Source: Phragmites australis
Taxonomy: Eukaryota > Streptophyta > Magnoliopsida > Poales > Poaceae
Direction: 5' to 3'
DNA: 64,000 bases
Assembly: GCF_958298935.1 (NCBI RefSeq)
Contig: NC_084941.1
Coordinates: 14,482,001-14,546,000, forward strand
Part shown: piece after piece, positions 20,378 through 30,480 of the stretch
How the letters are laid out: every line of letters starts with the position of its first letter
Position numbering within the stretch: the first letter of the stretch is position 1
Translations under genes and position numbers: made by a program
Notes under the pieces: model-generated
Seen by the model: only the letters and a program-made list of their open reading frames with translations
Told to the model about the DNA's origin: nothing
Database searches by the model: none

Positions 20378-21621
20378 AAGATAAAAAAATTTATGAGAGA
20401 AAGATTTATTATTCAATCTCATGCATCTATTTGTAAAGAAGAAGTGTATCTTTCAGAGGAGGAAACCCTTGTTGCCCTTCCACCTATGACTAATATTTTG
20501 CAGGAAAAAGTGAACAAACAAGAGAAGGAAAATGAGAAGAATGGCAGGGAGACAGAGGAGACACCTGCTGCTCCATGCATGTTACAGAGGTATAAATGCT
20601 AATGCACCTATATCAACCAAGGAAGAAAACAAAGGTAATAAACAATGTGCTACACTCACACAAGGTGAGGAATACTTTGATGAGTTGAAATTGCCCACTA
20701 CACATGCTACTGTAGAGCAACCATTAGTAGACCATATTGTTGTTTTATCTTTGTCACAAAATGATTTGTTTGTTGTTCCTTGTGATAAAGAAGAGTTGTG
20801 TGGTAATGCTTCACTTATATTACAACCACAACTTGTGCATGAACATGTTAACTCTGTTTTACAAATGAATAGCTGTTCTGAAATGAAACAATGCATTGCT
20901 AGTGAGCAAGAAGAGCTGAAATTGTTATCTTCCCTAAACACTTAGGGTTATATTGAATTTGATATTCTTTGTGATCTAAATAGTTTAGAAGAGAAATTAA
21001 AACTTAATTATGATTTGCCATGTTTGTCACAGAATATCTTTCTTGTTATTGGCAGATACAATGATAAATTAGAATATATGGTGCATCGAGTTTATATTTG
21101 TTCAAATCTGAAATCTTCTGCTATTGTTCCTGAAAGTGAACATTTAGAGGACTGCAGCTGCAATATTATGTCATTTCAAGTTTTTCTAGTACTATTTGCA
21201 ACCAGTAGTTCACAGGTAGGAGTGTTGTTGGATGCTACCATGCACCACAACCATTGATTCACCTTTCTTTGAACAGAAGATACAAATTGATACTAGGTTG
21301 CCATGCAATGGCACTTCTTTTAAAGAAGGGGAGAAAGAAGTGATACATGCATACATTGTACCAATGATGTTTACTATGGCCAATGATGATCAGGTTCAAT
21401 TGTTTCAAAGAGAATTACAATTGTTTGATAAAGAACTTATGATATTGCATAACGAGAGTTCCTTGCATATTTTGCTTTGTTTAGAAGTTTATGGACAAGA
21501 CAATGCTATACACAAACTGAGGACAGTTTGTTGTAAAGAAGGGGAGTATGATGAGCCCATGGCTCCCTCGAATATAGACATGATGAATTCGTTCCTTATT
21601 GTTCATATTTTCTTCATATAG
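20378..21621 (+). pseudogene. Internal non-pol region of CRM-like element
   Basis: Right-hand continuation of the element begun at 8807. 20372-20602 encodes KKFMRERFIIQSHASICKEE followed by a NILQEK motif and a Lys/Glu-rich stretch. 20532-20945 and 21232-21621 hold further frames with stops between them (for example IVPMMFTMANDDQVQLFQRE). No RT or integrase box is present. I do not recognise a function. Codon-like structure persists over 1.2 kb, so it was probably coding once; it could be a diverged spacer typical of a non-autonomous subfamily. Confidence 0.45.
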
Positions 21622-21769
21622 AATAAAATACTAGTAAGTTTTGTGTTGTTTTGTCATTTATGAATATGGGAGAAGCACTACAACCTTACCCGAATGTCAC
21701 CCTTGAAGGCCAAGTCTACTCAGACTCGAGGCTAAGCTCTAGTCGTGGTCGTGGTCGAGGTTGTGGTTG

Positions 21770-22361
21770 TGGTTGAGTCCCAGGACAGCACGTCAGTAAA
21801 ACGGGCATAATTCTCTCATACGAAGTCTATTTTAGTCAATCTTGGACATTCTGAAAAGTTTACGATGAGCCCTTTCCAATGGATATGAGCTCGACCAAAT
21901 ATTCCTTATAGTTTAGGCAGAGTCAAAGAAATAAGGTGCTCTACCACCATTTTGGACCTAGTTGGATCTTGTAATCGTTTCGGGGTCGAAGTACAGGTTG
22001 TGTACGCCTCTTTCCATTACTGCACAACCCTAGGTCGACCTCCTCACATCCTCCTATATATACACAGTAGTCATCATAGTTTAGGCTTGAGTTTTGCTTA
22101 GATTATTCTATTTTATACAATTTCACCACTTGTTCGGTTTGTGGAACCCTAACTCGAGCATTTCATTGATAATTAGCAATATTCATATTTCATCTACCTG
22201 TTCTTACTTGTCTTCTCGATTCACTTCAGGAAAAGCCTTCTTAGCGAGGTTAACCGCATATTGGCACAGTTGATAACCACGGAGTAGTGGTGTAATGGTT
22301 GCGAGGATTCTCAATCTGTCTTGGTCAGAGCATTTGGATCATCAATGTCGAAACTCTACCA
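21770..22361 (+). repeat. 3' LTR of pol-less CRM-like element
   Basis: 592 bp, TGGTTGAGTCCC...CTCTACCA, with TGGT/ACCA at the ends. It contains CCTATATATACAC near 22053, a good TATA box, and the block CAGTAAAACGGGCATAAT found in CRM-like LTRs. No PBS follows it, as expected for a 3' LTR. The exact start is uncertain by some bases since several TG steps occur in the GT-rich lead-in. Confidence 0.55.
22053..22062 (+). promoter_or_regulatory. TATA box in LTR
   Basis: CTATATATAC within the LTR, about 300 bases before its end. Confidence 0.45.
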
Positions 22362-22740
22362 ATTGACTTGATATATTACCTTTGGAAGATTGGGCAAACG
22401 CTCATCACTTCTCTTGCTAACAATGATCAACCTCGCTTCCATTTTGATCTTCACTTGATCTTCTAAAAGCTTGATGAAGTTTACTTGATTGCTTCCCATG
22501 CACCAAGCATGGAGAACTTCACTCTTTGCGTCATCTTCATTTGGTTCACCGCTAAGGCATGAACCACAAACATCAAGAATATAAGTTGTCGACTAAGTTT
22601 GTCCTGATCTTGTTCTTTAACTTGGCATATTGAATATCTCAATTCAACACATGCCTTATTATGGAACCTAACTCTAACTCACTCTCAAGTACAAAGCACA
22701 TGAGTTGGTCTATAAAACCTAATTGACAATGCGGCCAATG
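22362..22740. other. Unassigned AT-rich stretch
   Basis: No ORF above background and no recognisable repeat border. CTTGATC-rich composition resembles copia LTR sequence, but I cannot place it. Confidence 0.35.
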
Positions 22741-23328
22741 CAGCCCGTGTGTCTGCCGAAGGTGACGTTGACACCCTTCGTGCAGCGGTGGGTAGTGTGC
22801 AGCGAGAGCTAGAGGAGGTTCGAGCGTCGGAGGTGGCCCAGATTACTTCTGATGCTTTGATTGGCCTTTGGGCTCAGTGCCCGCCACTACCCTCTCACTC
22901 GGTGGCGTTGGTATGCCGCTCTTCTAGCTTTGGACTGCTACGAAGGTCATGGTTAGAGCCGCGGAGATCTATGCGAGATCTTGCGCCCGTGTGGCCACTG
23001 CACTACAGCTGACCCTACTGCACCAAGCGGGGGTTGGTCCCCTTGAAGTACTGGAGCAGCAGGTGCCGGACTCCGTGGTAGAGGGTTTTCTGCCAAAGGC
23101 ACCTCCAGCGGAGATTCATGCAGCCCTGGAGAGCTTCCGCCGTATTTATGGGCGAAGCATGGCTGGAGCGTGACGTTGCCCTACATGGCAAGTCAGGGGA
23201 CTCCGAGTGCCTCGGGAGGCCTTCGCCCGGGTTCTTCGTTGGGAGGTCCAGCCCTTCATCCGGGGTCTATGAGTGCACCGCGACCCTCTAGAGGTTCTTC
23301 GTCTCACGCTGTTGCCCCGCCGGAGTAG
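22741..23328 (+). pseudogene. Opposite-strand ORF remnant 1 (coiled coil) in Tat element
   Basis: Plus strand, so antisense to the pol of its element. 22749-22860 encodes an Ala/Glu/Val-rich coiled-coil-like segment (GDVDTLRAAVGSVQRELEEV). A frameshift leads to the frame of 22949 (AEIYARSCARVATALQLTLL, then PLEVLEQQVPDSVVEGFLP and HAALESFRRIYG), and a Ser/Gly/Pro-rich tail ends at TAG 23326. T-rich, UTR-like sequence follows. It resembles the C-terminal part of the coiled-coil proteins encoded antisense in many cereal gypsy elements; that is a match of character, not a proven homology. Confidence 0.5.
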
Positions 23329-23691
23329 TCTCCGTGCGTGGATGCCCCGGAGGTGTAGCTCTGCCGCAGGCTGTCTTTTGTTTTCTTTTCTTTCCCGAGG
23401 GGGGGGGGGTAAAGTTTTAGCATGTTGACTACCCCCTTCTGCTTCATGTATATGGTCTTTTCCTTATTTGATGGAACCACATCTGTCTTCCTGTAGTTTG
23501 CCTGCGTTGTTTCTGGAATGTTTGTGCCTTTGAGATTAACTGGAGTCCGATCTGCATACACACGTATATGTATGGCGGCCCGAGGCCGGAAGAGGCCTCG
23601 TCCGTATCATGGATAGTGCTCCGGGCAGGGATCGAGTGCATCCGGAGCGTCGGGGGCTATTTTGTCCGTTCGACAGCGAATTCGTTTCGTT

Positions 23692-24131
23692 ATGTCCCTC
23701 GATTCTGAGGGGCGTATTGATCTGCAGGTAGCCGCCGATGTCTTGCTTAAGGTCGAGCCAGACGATCCCCTTGTGTCTGCTCCGAATGTATATTTTGTTG
23801 CAAGGGACGACTGGTGTGCAGCATGAACAGCCCGGGAGGTTGACAGCTCACGTTTCTTACAACGCTAATCCTTCCCTGGGGTTCTGACAGAAGAGTCCCT
23901 TTGGAAATTCTTGAGTCTATTCTGCACGAGGTGAAGATGGAGCAGGTACAAGCCACGGAGGCCTCACCGGAGGGGCTGGAAGAGGAAGAGTTGGACTTCT
24001 CGGCCTTTGACTCGTATCCTTTCCCTGTGGATCCTTCGTCTTCCCAAAGCCGAGTCTCCGTTTTGGGCAGTAGCTCTTTTCGCGAAGGGGGCTCGCGTCG
24101 GCCTCCTGTGCGCAGTTGCCGAGGATGACTC
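23692..24131 (+). pseudogene. Opposite-strand ORF remnant 2 (acidic) in Tat element
   Basis: Starts MSLDSEGRIDLQVAADVLLK at 23692 and breaks at 23824. From about 23887 another frame gives PLEILESILHEVKMEQVQA, an acidic EGLEEEELDFSAFDSYPFP segment and a Ser/Arg tail to TGA 24126. I do not recognise a function. It could be a second exon-like part of the same antisense gene as remnant 1, since both lie on the plus strand and are followed by AT-rich sequence. Confidence 0.4.
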
Positions 24132-24539
24132 TCCAGGTCCCGCGGTGTTCCCAGGAGGCGTGGCGGTCGGGCACCCTCGTCTTCCCGTTGTGTTACAGGG
24201 AGGTGTAGTAGGCTAGCAAGTTTGTTGGGCATAGATTCGATGTACAGTGGCTAGCTATATGCAAAAACTCTTTGTATGTTATATATGTACAACTTGCATT
24301 GTGTTAGCTTGTTGTTTTGTTTCTTTCTCTCTTATTTTTTATGATTGATCGCATCGACGCTTCACCTATGGTCCTTATCCCAGCCTCTTCGTATCCTGCG
24401 GCTGCTTAGCGGCCACAGGGTGCGAGATTCGAGGGGCATTGTGTTGCAGTAGGTGTGAGTAGGGAGCTCAGAGTTTTAGGTTTTCAAGATATTGGAAGGG
24501 TCAGATGATTTTGGCATGGAGACTTTTAGTCTTACCGGT
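24132..24539. other. Non-coding stretch
   Basis: AT-rich, UTR-like sequence to about 24360, then sequence grading into the tandem array. No gene seen. Confidence 0.45.
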
Positions 24540-24970
24540 GCCAGGGGGTTATCCCTCCACCATGTTAGGTTAGTCAGGCCTTAGAAATGACGGAGGGTGT
24601 TATGCCTATCCGGTATGAAGGCACTGCCTTCAAGATGCCAGAGCGTCTTTGCCTATCCGCCATTTTAGGTTTGCTAGGCCCAAAAGATGACGGACGGAAT
24701 GCCTGCCTAGCACGAAGACTTAGGTTTTCAAGATGCTGGAGCAGCCTTTGCCTATCCACCACGTAGGTTAGCTAGACCTTGAAGATGGCAAACGGAATGC
24801 CTGTCAAGCACAGAGGCTTATGCCTTTAAGATGCTGGAGCGGTCTTTGCCTATCCACCACGTAGGTTAGCGAGACCTTAAACATGGCAGACAGAATGCCT
24901 GTCCAGCAGGGAGACTTATGCCTTCAAGATGCTGGAGCGGTCTTCATGGGTTTTGTGTGGAGTTTTTTTG
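24540..24970. repeat. Tandem array, about 98-bp unit, four to five copies
   Basis: CAAGATGC or TAAGATGC anchors at 24631, 24729, 24826 and 24925, steps 98, 97 and 99. Units contain GCCTTCAAGATGCTGGAGC, TTTGCCTATCCACCACGTAGG and GACCTTGAAGATGGC blocks. Placed between pol and the missing 3' LTR, the region that in Tat/Ogre-type elements is known to carry hypervariable tandem repeats. Confidence 0.85.
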
Positions 24971-25002
24971 TACCTTCGGAGAGGACTGAGCCTAGGGCCC
25001 CC

Positions 25003-25990
25003 TATGCATAGTACTTGCGGAGGGTCTCCGCATTCCAACTGTGTTCGAGGGGGGTCCCTTCTGCATCGGCCAAGCGGTTGGAGCTGGGCCTGTTAGACTT
25101 GAGGACCTGGTATGGGCCTTCCCATTGTTGCGCAGCTTTCCTGAAGTTAGGTCACGTCGAAGTACTAGTTCGCCGGGTTTGAAGTTTCACAGCGCAACCC
25201 TCGGATCGTACCAGACCTTAGTTTTCTTGATGTAGTGATCGAGATTTTGAATGGCATGGAGCCGCGTGCCTTTGGTGAGGTCGAGCGAGAGCTCCCTTTC
25301 TCCATTAGTTTGTGGAAGTTGTACCCTGAGTGAGCACCCCTTGACCTCGGTGGGGGTCATGGCCTCGTCTCCATACAGGAGGCGAAAGGGTGTGAACCTA
25401 GTGGCCCACGTGACAGTGGTGTGGAGCGACCACAAAACATTGGGAAGTTCCTCGACCCATAGCCCTCGAGCTAAGCCGACGAGGTGGCGATTTAGACCGA
25501 AGAGGATGTTGCCGTTGGCCCTTTCAACGGCCCCATTGGACTTAGGGTGTCGAACTGCTCCAAAGCATAATTCGATGCGAGATCGTCACAGAATTGTCTA
25601 AAAGGTCCGGAGTCGAATTGTGTGCCGTTGTCCACCGTGAGCTATTGTGGGACGCCGAAGTGGCAGATTATGTTCTTCCAGAAGAATTTCTGGACATTCT
25701 TTGACGTGATTGCCGTGAGGGGTTCGGCCTCGACCCATTTGGAGAAGTACTCTAATGCCACCACTACGTACTGAAGATTGCCTTTGGCATGGGGGAATGG
25801 ATCGATAAGGTCCATACCCCAACGAGCCAGGGGCCAGACGAGGGTGATTGGTTGCAAGGGAGTTGGGGGTCGGTGGCTTCAGCGTCCCATACATTGGCAT
25901 CCTTGGCATGTGCGGATGAGGTCTTCTGCATCAGACATGATTGTAGGCCGTTGGAGCCCTTGGCCGAGTGCCTTACCGGCTAGGGCATGA
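25003..25990 (-). pseudogene. Integrase of Tat element
   Basis: Read right to left across frames. WPLARWGMDLIDPFPHAKGN holds the first catalytic Asp (about 25800), then YFSKWVEAEPL; VDNGTQFDSGPFRQFC (about 25630-25590) holds the second, after a stop. The C-terminal part TPFRLLYGDEAMTPTEV and TRLHAIQNLDHYIKKTKVWYD lies at 25435-25187, then VLRRDLTSGKL. The frame ends about 25003. At least three frameshifts and several stops. It would insert element cDNA into the chromosome. Confidence 0.8.
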
Positions 25991-26366
25991 GGCACCAGAT
26001 GATTGCCGCAAAGGCCGTTGTGTATCTCCCGGAGGAGGTTGGCTCCTTCTTGTTTAGTAATACAGCGAAGGAGGGGAGCGCAGATACCTGTTTTGTAAAG
26101 GGCGCCATTTATGAGACGGTAACCCGTGATGCTGGATGTGGCGGAGTAGAATCGGGTCGTCCAATTCTTCTGTTCCTCTTAGGAAGGATAGGAGGGGAGC
26201 CCTCCGGTCCGTGTCTTCGATGGGAGGATGGCGGCGGCTGTTTTATTAAGAGTTCTGGTGGTCGGCTAGTGTAGGGTCTCGAGGAAGGTGCTTATCGGTG
26301 GGTCTTTGCCCATGGCTGCAACCTTTGCCTGGGCTTCTACCTGATTGTTGTCCGCCACAGTATGCT

Positions 26367-26690
26367 TCATATTGATATGCCGTGGAAGTGTGCCTCGGCC
26401 TTGCGAATGGCCTCGAGGTATCTTGTCATGTCCGGATGCCGAACTTGGAAGCTCTTGTTGACGTGACTGGTGACGATCCGAGAGTTGCTACGGATGATGA
26501 CTCTGGCTGCCCCCAAGGCTCGGTCCTTTTGGAGGCCTAAGAGGACGGCCTCGTATTCGGCTATATTGTTGGTTTTCTTGAAATCCAAGAGAGCAGTATA
26601 TTGGACTTGCTGGCCTGTGGGAGAGATGAGGACCGCGCCAGCTCCGGCACCCATGGAGCCTTATGCTCTATCAATGTAGATAGTCCAGAT
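26367..26690 (-). pseudogene. Second (archaeal-type) RNase H of Tat element
   Basis: Starts IWTIYIDRA (first catalytic Asp), then after a stop GAGAGAVLISPTGQQVQY, TNNIAEYEAVLLGLQ (catalytic Glu) and VIIRSNSRIVTSHVNKS. The third acidic position is Asn here (codon AAC on the minus strand at about 26484-26486), where the family has Asp in a (T/S)DS motif, so this copy would be inactive. The presence of this domain after the usual RT-RNase H is diagnostic of the Tat lineage. Confidence 0.82.
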
Positions 26691-28080
26691 TTCTTGGGAG
26701 GGTGTAGTGGTGGGTTTGGTGGGTGCCGGAGTGCATTCGGCGATAAAGTCTTCCAGGATTTGGGATTTGATGGCAGTGCGGGCTACAAACCTTATCACGA
26801 AGGGGGCTAACTCTACCGCCCACTTGCCGATGCGTCCCGTTGCCTCTCGGTTGCGAAACATGTCACCAAGTGGGTACGAGGTTTGGATAGTGATGTCGTA
26901 GGCAACGAAGTAGTGCCGAAACTTGCGTGAGGCCATCAGCAGGGTGTAAGCTATTTTTTCAAGCTCGATGTAGTGTGTCTTGGCCGCGGCTAAGGCCTCC
27001 GAGACGTAGTATACAGCCCTTTGAGTGGATCGACCGTTATTCTTTTCCTCCCGTACCAGGGTGGCGTTGATGGCAGACGCAGAGACAGATAAGTATAGGA
27101 GTAGTCCTTCGCCGGGGAGGGGCATCACAAGTGTTTCGAGGTGGAAAAGGTGTGCCTTTAGGGCCTCGAATGCCACCTGGCATCCCGGCGTCTAGCTAAA
27201 TGGTTTGGAGCCCCTCAGCGTTTTGAAGAAGGGGAGGCTGTGCTCAGTAGATTTTGCGAGGAAGCGGCTAAGGGCCGCAAGGTGGCCAGCTAGGCGTTGT
27301 ACTTCTTTCGAATTGGTGGGAGGAAAAATTTCTGCTATGGCACGAATCTTGCCTGGATTTTCCTCGACGCCTCTTTGGGAGACGAGATATCCCAGCATCT
27401 TTCCACCCCTAGCGCCAAATACGCATTTCTTTGGGTTCAGCCGCACGCCAGTGGCCCGGAGGCTATTGAACATTTCTTGCAGGTCGGCAATATGGTTGGC
27501 TTCTAGTTGGCTTTTTACCACGATATCGCATACGTAGGCCTCGACGTTGCAGCCCAACTGCTGTTGCAGCACCTTGTGCACTAGACAAGAGAAGGTGGCC
27601 CCAACATTCCGAAGACCGAAGGGCATCTAGACGTAGCAGTACACTCCGAAGGGGGTAATAAAGCTGGTCTTTCTCTCATCCTCTGTTTCCATCCACACCT
27701 AGTGGTACCTGGAGTAGGCGTCGAGGAAGCTCAGTAGTTCGTAGCCGGTGGTGGAATCAACTAACTAGTCAATGCGAGGAAGGGGGTACGGATCCCGGGG
27801 GAATACTTTGTTCAATGATGTGAAATCGATGCACATACGCTATTTTCCGCTGTGTTTCTTGACCAGGACAGTGTTGGAGAGCCAATTGGAGTGGATGACC
27901 TCTCGGATAATACCGGCATTTAGTAGCTTCTGGACTTCTTCCTTTGCGGCTTCTGCTTGCTATAGAGAGAGCTTGCGAAGCCCCTAGCGTATGGGCCTTG
28001 CCTTCGGGTTGACCTGAACCTGCTCAATAATGCTGTGGTCGACTCCTGGGAGGTCATGCGGGGATCATGCGAAGGTGTTG
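26691..28080 (-). pseudogene. Reverse transcriptase and first RNase H of Tat element
   Basis: Blocks in order: AGIIREVIHSNWLSNTVLVK, RMCIDFTSLNK, PYPLPRID followed by a stop, then LLSFLDAYSRYH with a stop, MPFGLRNVGATFSCLVHKV (27626), the catalytic box AYVCDIVVKS and LNPKKCVFGARGGKMLGYLV. The box has Cys (TGC at 27528-27530 on the minus strand) where the family has the first Asp of YVDD, so polymerase activity is lost. The RNase H part (27176-26661) shows LSVSASAINATLVRE, RAVYYVSEALAAAKTHYIEL and SRKFRHYFVAYDI. Confidence 0.85.
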
Positions 28081-28960
28081 AGGTTATCCTGCAAGACAGC
28101 CAGAAGTTGGGCTTCTTGCCTGGAGGTGAGGTCCGCCCCTTTTCGGAAGGTTCGATCAGGTTGGTCTTGGTGTATGGGGACCAGCTTTATCTCCTCCTTC
28201 GATTGTGGCCTTGGAGGGCAGCGGTGCCCGGCATGCGCCGACGGAGGGTCCTCTGAGGTCTCCTGTGTCATAGCGTGGATGTGGCGACTAGGGAGCAGAG
28301 TAGGGTGCCCATACTCGATGCATCTAGCTAGGTTGGTCGCCATGGACGGTTATTAGCCCCTAGGGTCCGGGCATTTTAGGCAAAGGTAATTGTGATGGGG
28401 TACAGCTCCGAATCTGTTTAGAGTTCTCCGTCCCAAGATGACATTGTAGGCGTACGGTACGTCCACGACATCGAAGTTGATGACCTCGGATCGTGATGCG
28501 GAGCCCTCACCGAAGATGATCGGGAGTTCCATCTGGCCTAGGGCATTGAGGGGGGCCCCATTGAATACCTGGAGGGGTCTGCTGCGTGGTGAGAGCCGGA
28601 TTCATGGAATTCGGAGCTGGTCGAAGGCATGCACGAATATGAGGTCCGCCGAGCTGCCTCCGTCGACCAGTATTCTTCGGACCTCGACTTTGGCAATGTT
28701 TGCTGAGATAACCAGGCCATCGGAGTGGGGAAATTTTACCCACTTGGAGTCATCGACAGTGAATGCAATGGGGGCATCGCCCTAGTTGTGGGCCTGTCGA
28801 TGGATGCTAGTCGCTCCAATGTGGTGTACCATGCGTGCGTAGTCTCGCCTCTGTCGTTTCGAAGTGCAACCGGAGCTCCCTCCGCCGGTTATAGTGAGGA
28901 CGATCTGTTTGCCCCGCCCCTTTCATCTTTGTACCACTCTAGGGATGATTGGGGTGGCGA
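28081..28960 (-). pseudogene. Aspartic protease region of Tat element
   Basis: Minus frame with few stops: [20 protein letters not shown], then [18 protein letters not shown] (active-site DGGSS near 28650), GAPLNALGQMELPIIFGEG, INFDVVDVPYAYNVILGRR and a linker rich in charged residues that leads to RT. The ELPxxFG and FDVVD-x-PYAYNxILGR blocks are standard for Tat-type proteases. Other frames over this stretch are shadows. Confidence 0.8.
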
Positions 28961-29044
28961 AGGTAGGGCCAGCTTCGGAGGATTCTGCAGGGCCAGATGG
29001 TCGACCCGTCGGTTGGCAGATGGCCTGCGATCTTCGGACCGCCC

Positions 29045-30431
29045 CTAGGTGGCCCCATTAATTGAGGCGAAGGCTGCCTGCCTCCTGAGGTACTCCTCTC
29101 GAAAGGTGGTGAGGGTTTGGTAGTTGTTGCTATTATGTCCTCGTCCTACGCCGTGTAGAGTGCACCAGAATTCTTCCTCAGAATGCTGGTCCGGAGCATT
29201 GCTTTGCTCTAGGAGGCCTCCGGAGCATCCCTGGTCGTGTCCCCTGGGGGCTGATATTGCTGATGTTTCGGTGTTGTTGCTGCCGCTCCCTCTAGGACCC
29301 GGCGGTAAGAGCCTCGTCGAAGCTCCTCTTTGCTGGAGGAGCGGGGGCGTGTGACAATCTGGCCTACGAGCGTTGCCTCTCGGGATTGGCACGGGAAGCC
29401 TCGCTAGCTTGTGAGCGCCTCTGGTGGAGTTTTTCCTCCTTTGCCCGCGCATACTCCTCGAATTTTCTCATGACCGATGACCGCGTATTGGACGTCGGTT
29501 GGGCCTTCGGCCAAGCCCTGGGTCACGGCGTCGATGACCGAAGAGTTTGATATGCCCCTAATCTGGGCCTTGGTCTGGGAGAACCTTCGAAAGTAGTCCC
29601 AGAGGGTTTCGTTTGGCTCCTGCCTGATAGTGAAGGGGCTGTCAGAGGTTACTGGTTCGATGAAGGTGCGCTGGAAGTTGCTGCGGAAGAGGTCTCGGAG
29701 TTGGAACCAGGTGTGAATGGTGCCAGGGTCCAGCGCCCAGAACCAGCGTATGTCCACCCCTTCTAAGGTGAGGGGGAAGCATTTAACCATTGTGGCCGGT
29801 CTGCCCCCTCTGGTCTCTATGGCTAGGGTGTAGGATCGAACGAACTCGTCAGGGTCCGAATCGCCTTTAAACTTGGGCAACTTCGGGGTCCAAAAACCTT
29901 CTGGGAAGGGCGTGGCCTGCAGGTCGGCCCCCAGGGGAGAGTCATGGTCTTGCAGGGGGTCCTCGGGACGCCGGCTCCGAGGCTCCGGAGACCGAACGGG
30001 CTAGGTTTTTGCACCGAAGGGTTCGTCAATTCGTGGAGCTTGGGTCAGAACCGCGCTGGCCATCCCGGGAGCGGCGGCGAAGGTGTGGGCAGCTTGCTGT
30101 TCGACTCGTAGGGCTGTCTGTAGTTCCTCCATCTGGGCCAGGAGTGCCACCAAGCGTGATTGTTGCTCGAGCGGAACGGTGTTTTCGGCGGTAGCGCCAG
30201 CCGCAGCCCCTAGGGGTGCAGTGGGGCCTCGCCTTGCTGCTGTTGGGTCTCCAGGGTGAAGAACCCTTCGGTGCCGCCTGCGGCTGTGGTTATGGTTGGG
30301 TCAATGGTGGTAGTAAGGTTCCCGTTACGCCCGGCTGGGGGCTGTCGTTGGCGCCGCCTACGTATAGCAGGCGTGACTGGGGGGCCAGCCGCCGTCGACG
30401 CGGTCTTAGTGGTCTTCTTTTTAGGTGGCAT
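29045..30431 (-). pseudogene. gag: Gag of Tat element
   Basis: ATG at 30431 (MPPKKKTTKTAS), right after a PBS-proximal leader. Basic, then Gln/Arg/Pro-rich N terminus. Frameshifts move to the frame of 29880-29404, the capsid domain: FKGDSDPDEFVRSYTLAIET, MVKCFPLTLEGVDIRWFWAL, WFQLRDLFRSNFQRTF, ETLWDYFRRFSQTKAQI. A further shift gives the C-terminal CTLHGVGRGHNSNNYQTLTTF and REEYLRRQA nucleic-acid-binding region near 29100. Gag would form the particle that packages the element RNA. Confidence 0.82.
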
Positions 30432-30439
30432 CCTACCTC

Positions 30440-30480
30440 TCTTAAGACTTCTGTGTTCGAAATCCCCATGGACGGTGCGC
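30440..30480 (-). other. Primer binding site region (Tat type)
   Basis: Minus strand after the LTR: GCGCACCGTCCATGGGGATT. The pattern parallels 8620-8648 and 56985-57012. Confidence 0.55.

Larger units (their letters stand above)
8807..22361 (+). mobile_element. Pol-less CRM-like element, split by a nested insertion
   Basis: Plus-strand pieces at 8807-9822 and 20378-22361 flank the solo LTR 9823-20377. The left piece starts inside the gag-protease linker, so the 5' LTR and gag are lost. The right piece has further internal sequence and then a 3' LTR at 21770-22361. About 1.8 kb lies between the protease block and the LTR, yet it has no RT, RNase H or integrase motif, so the element was probably non-autonomous before it was cut. 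Continuity across the insertion is supported by reading frame (HELGKK on the left, KIKKFMRERF on the right). Confidence 0.6.

Noticed and set aside
9818..20382. Target duplication GAAAT/AAGAT for the solo LTR
   Set aside because: Only three of five bases match; I used flank continuity and do not claim the duplication.
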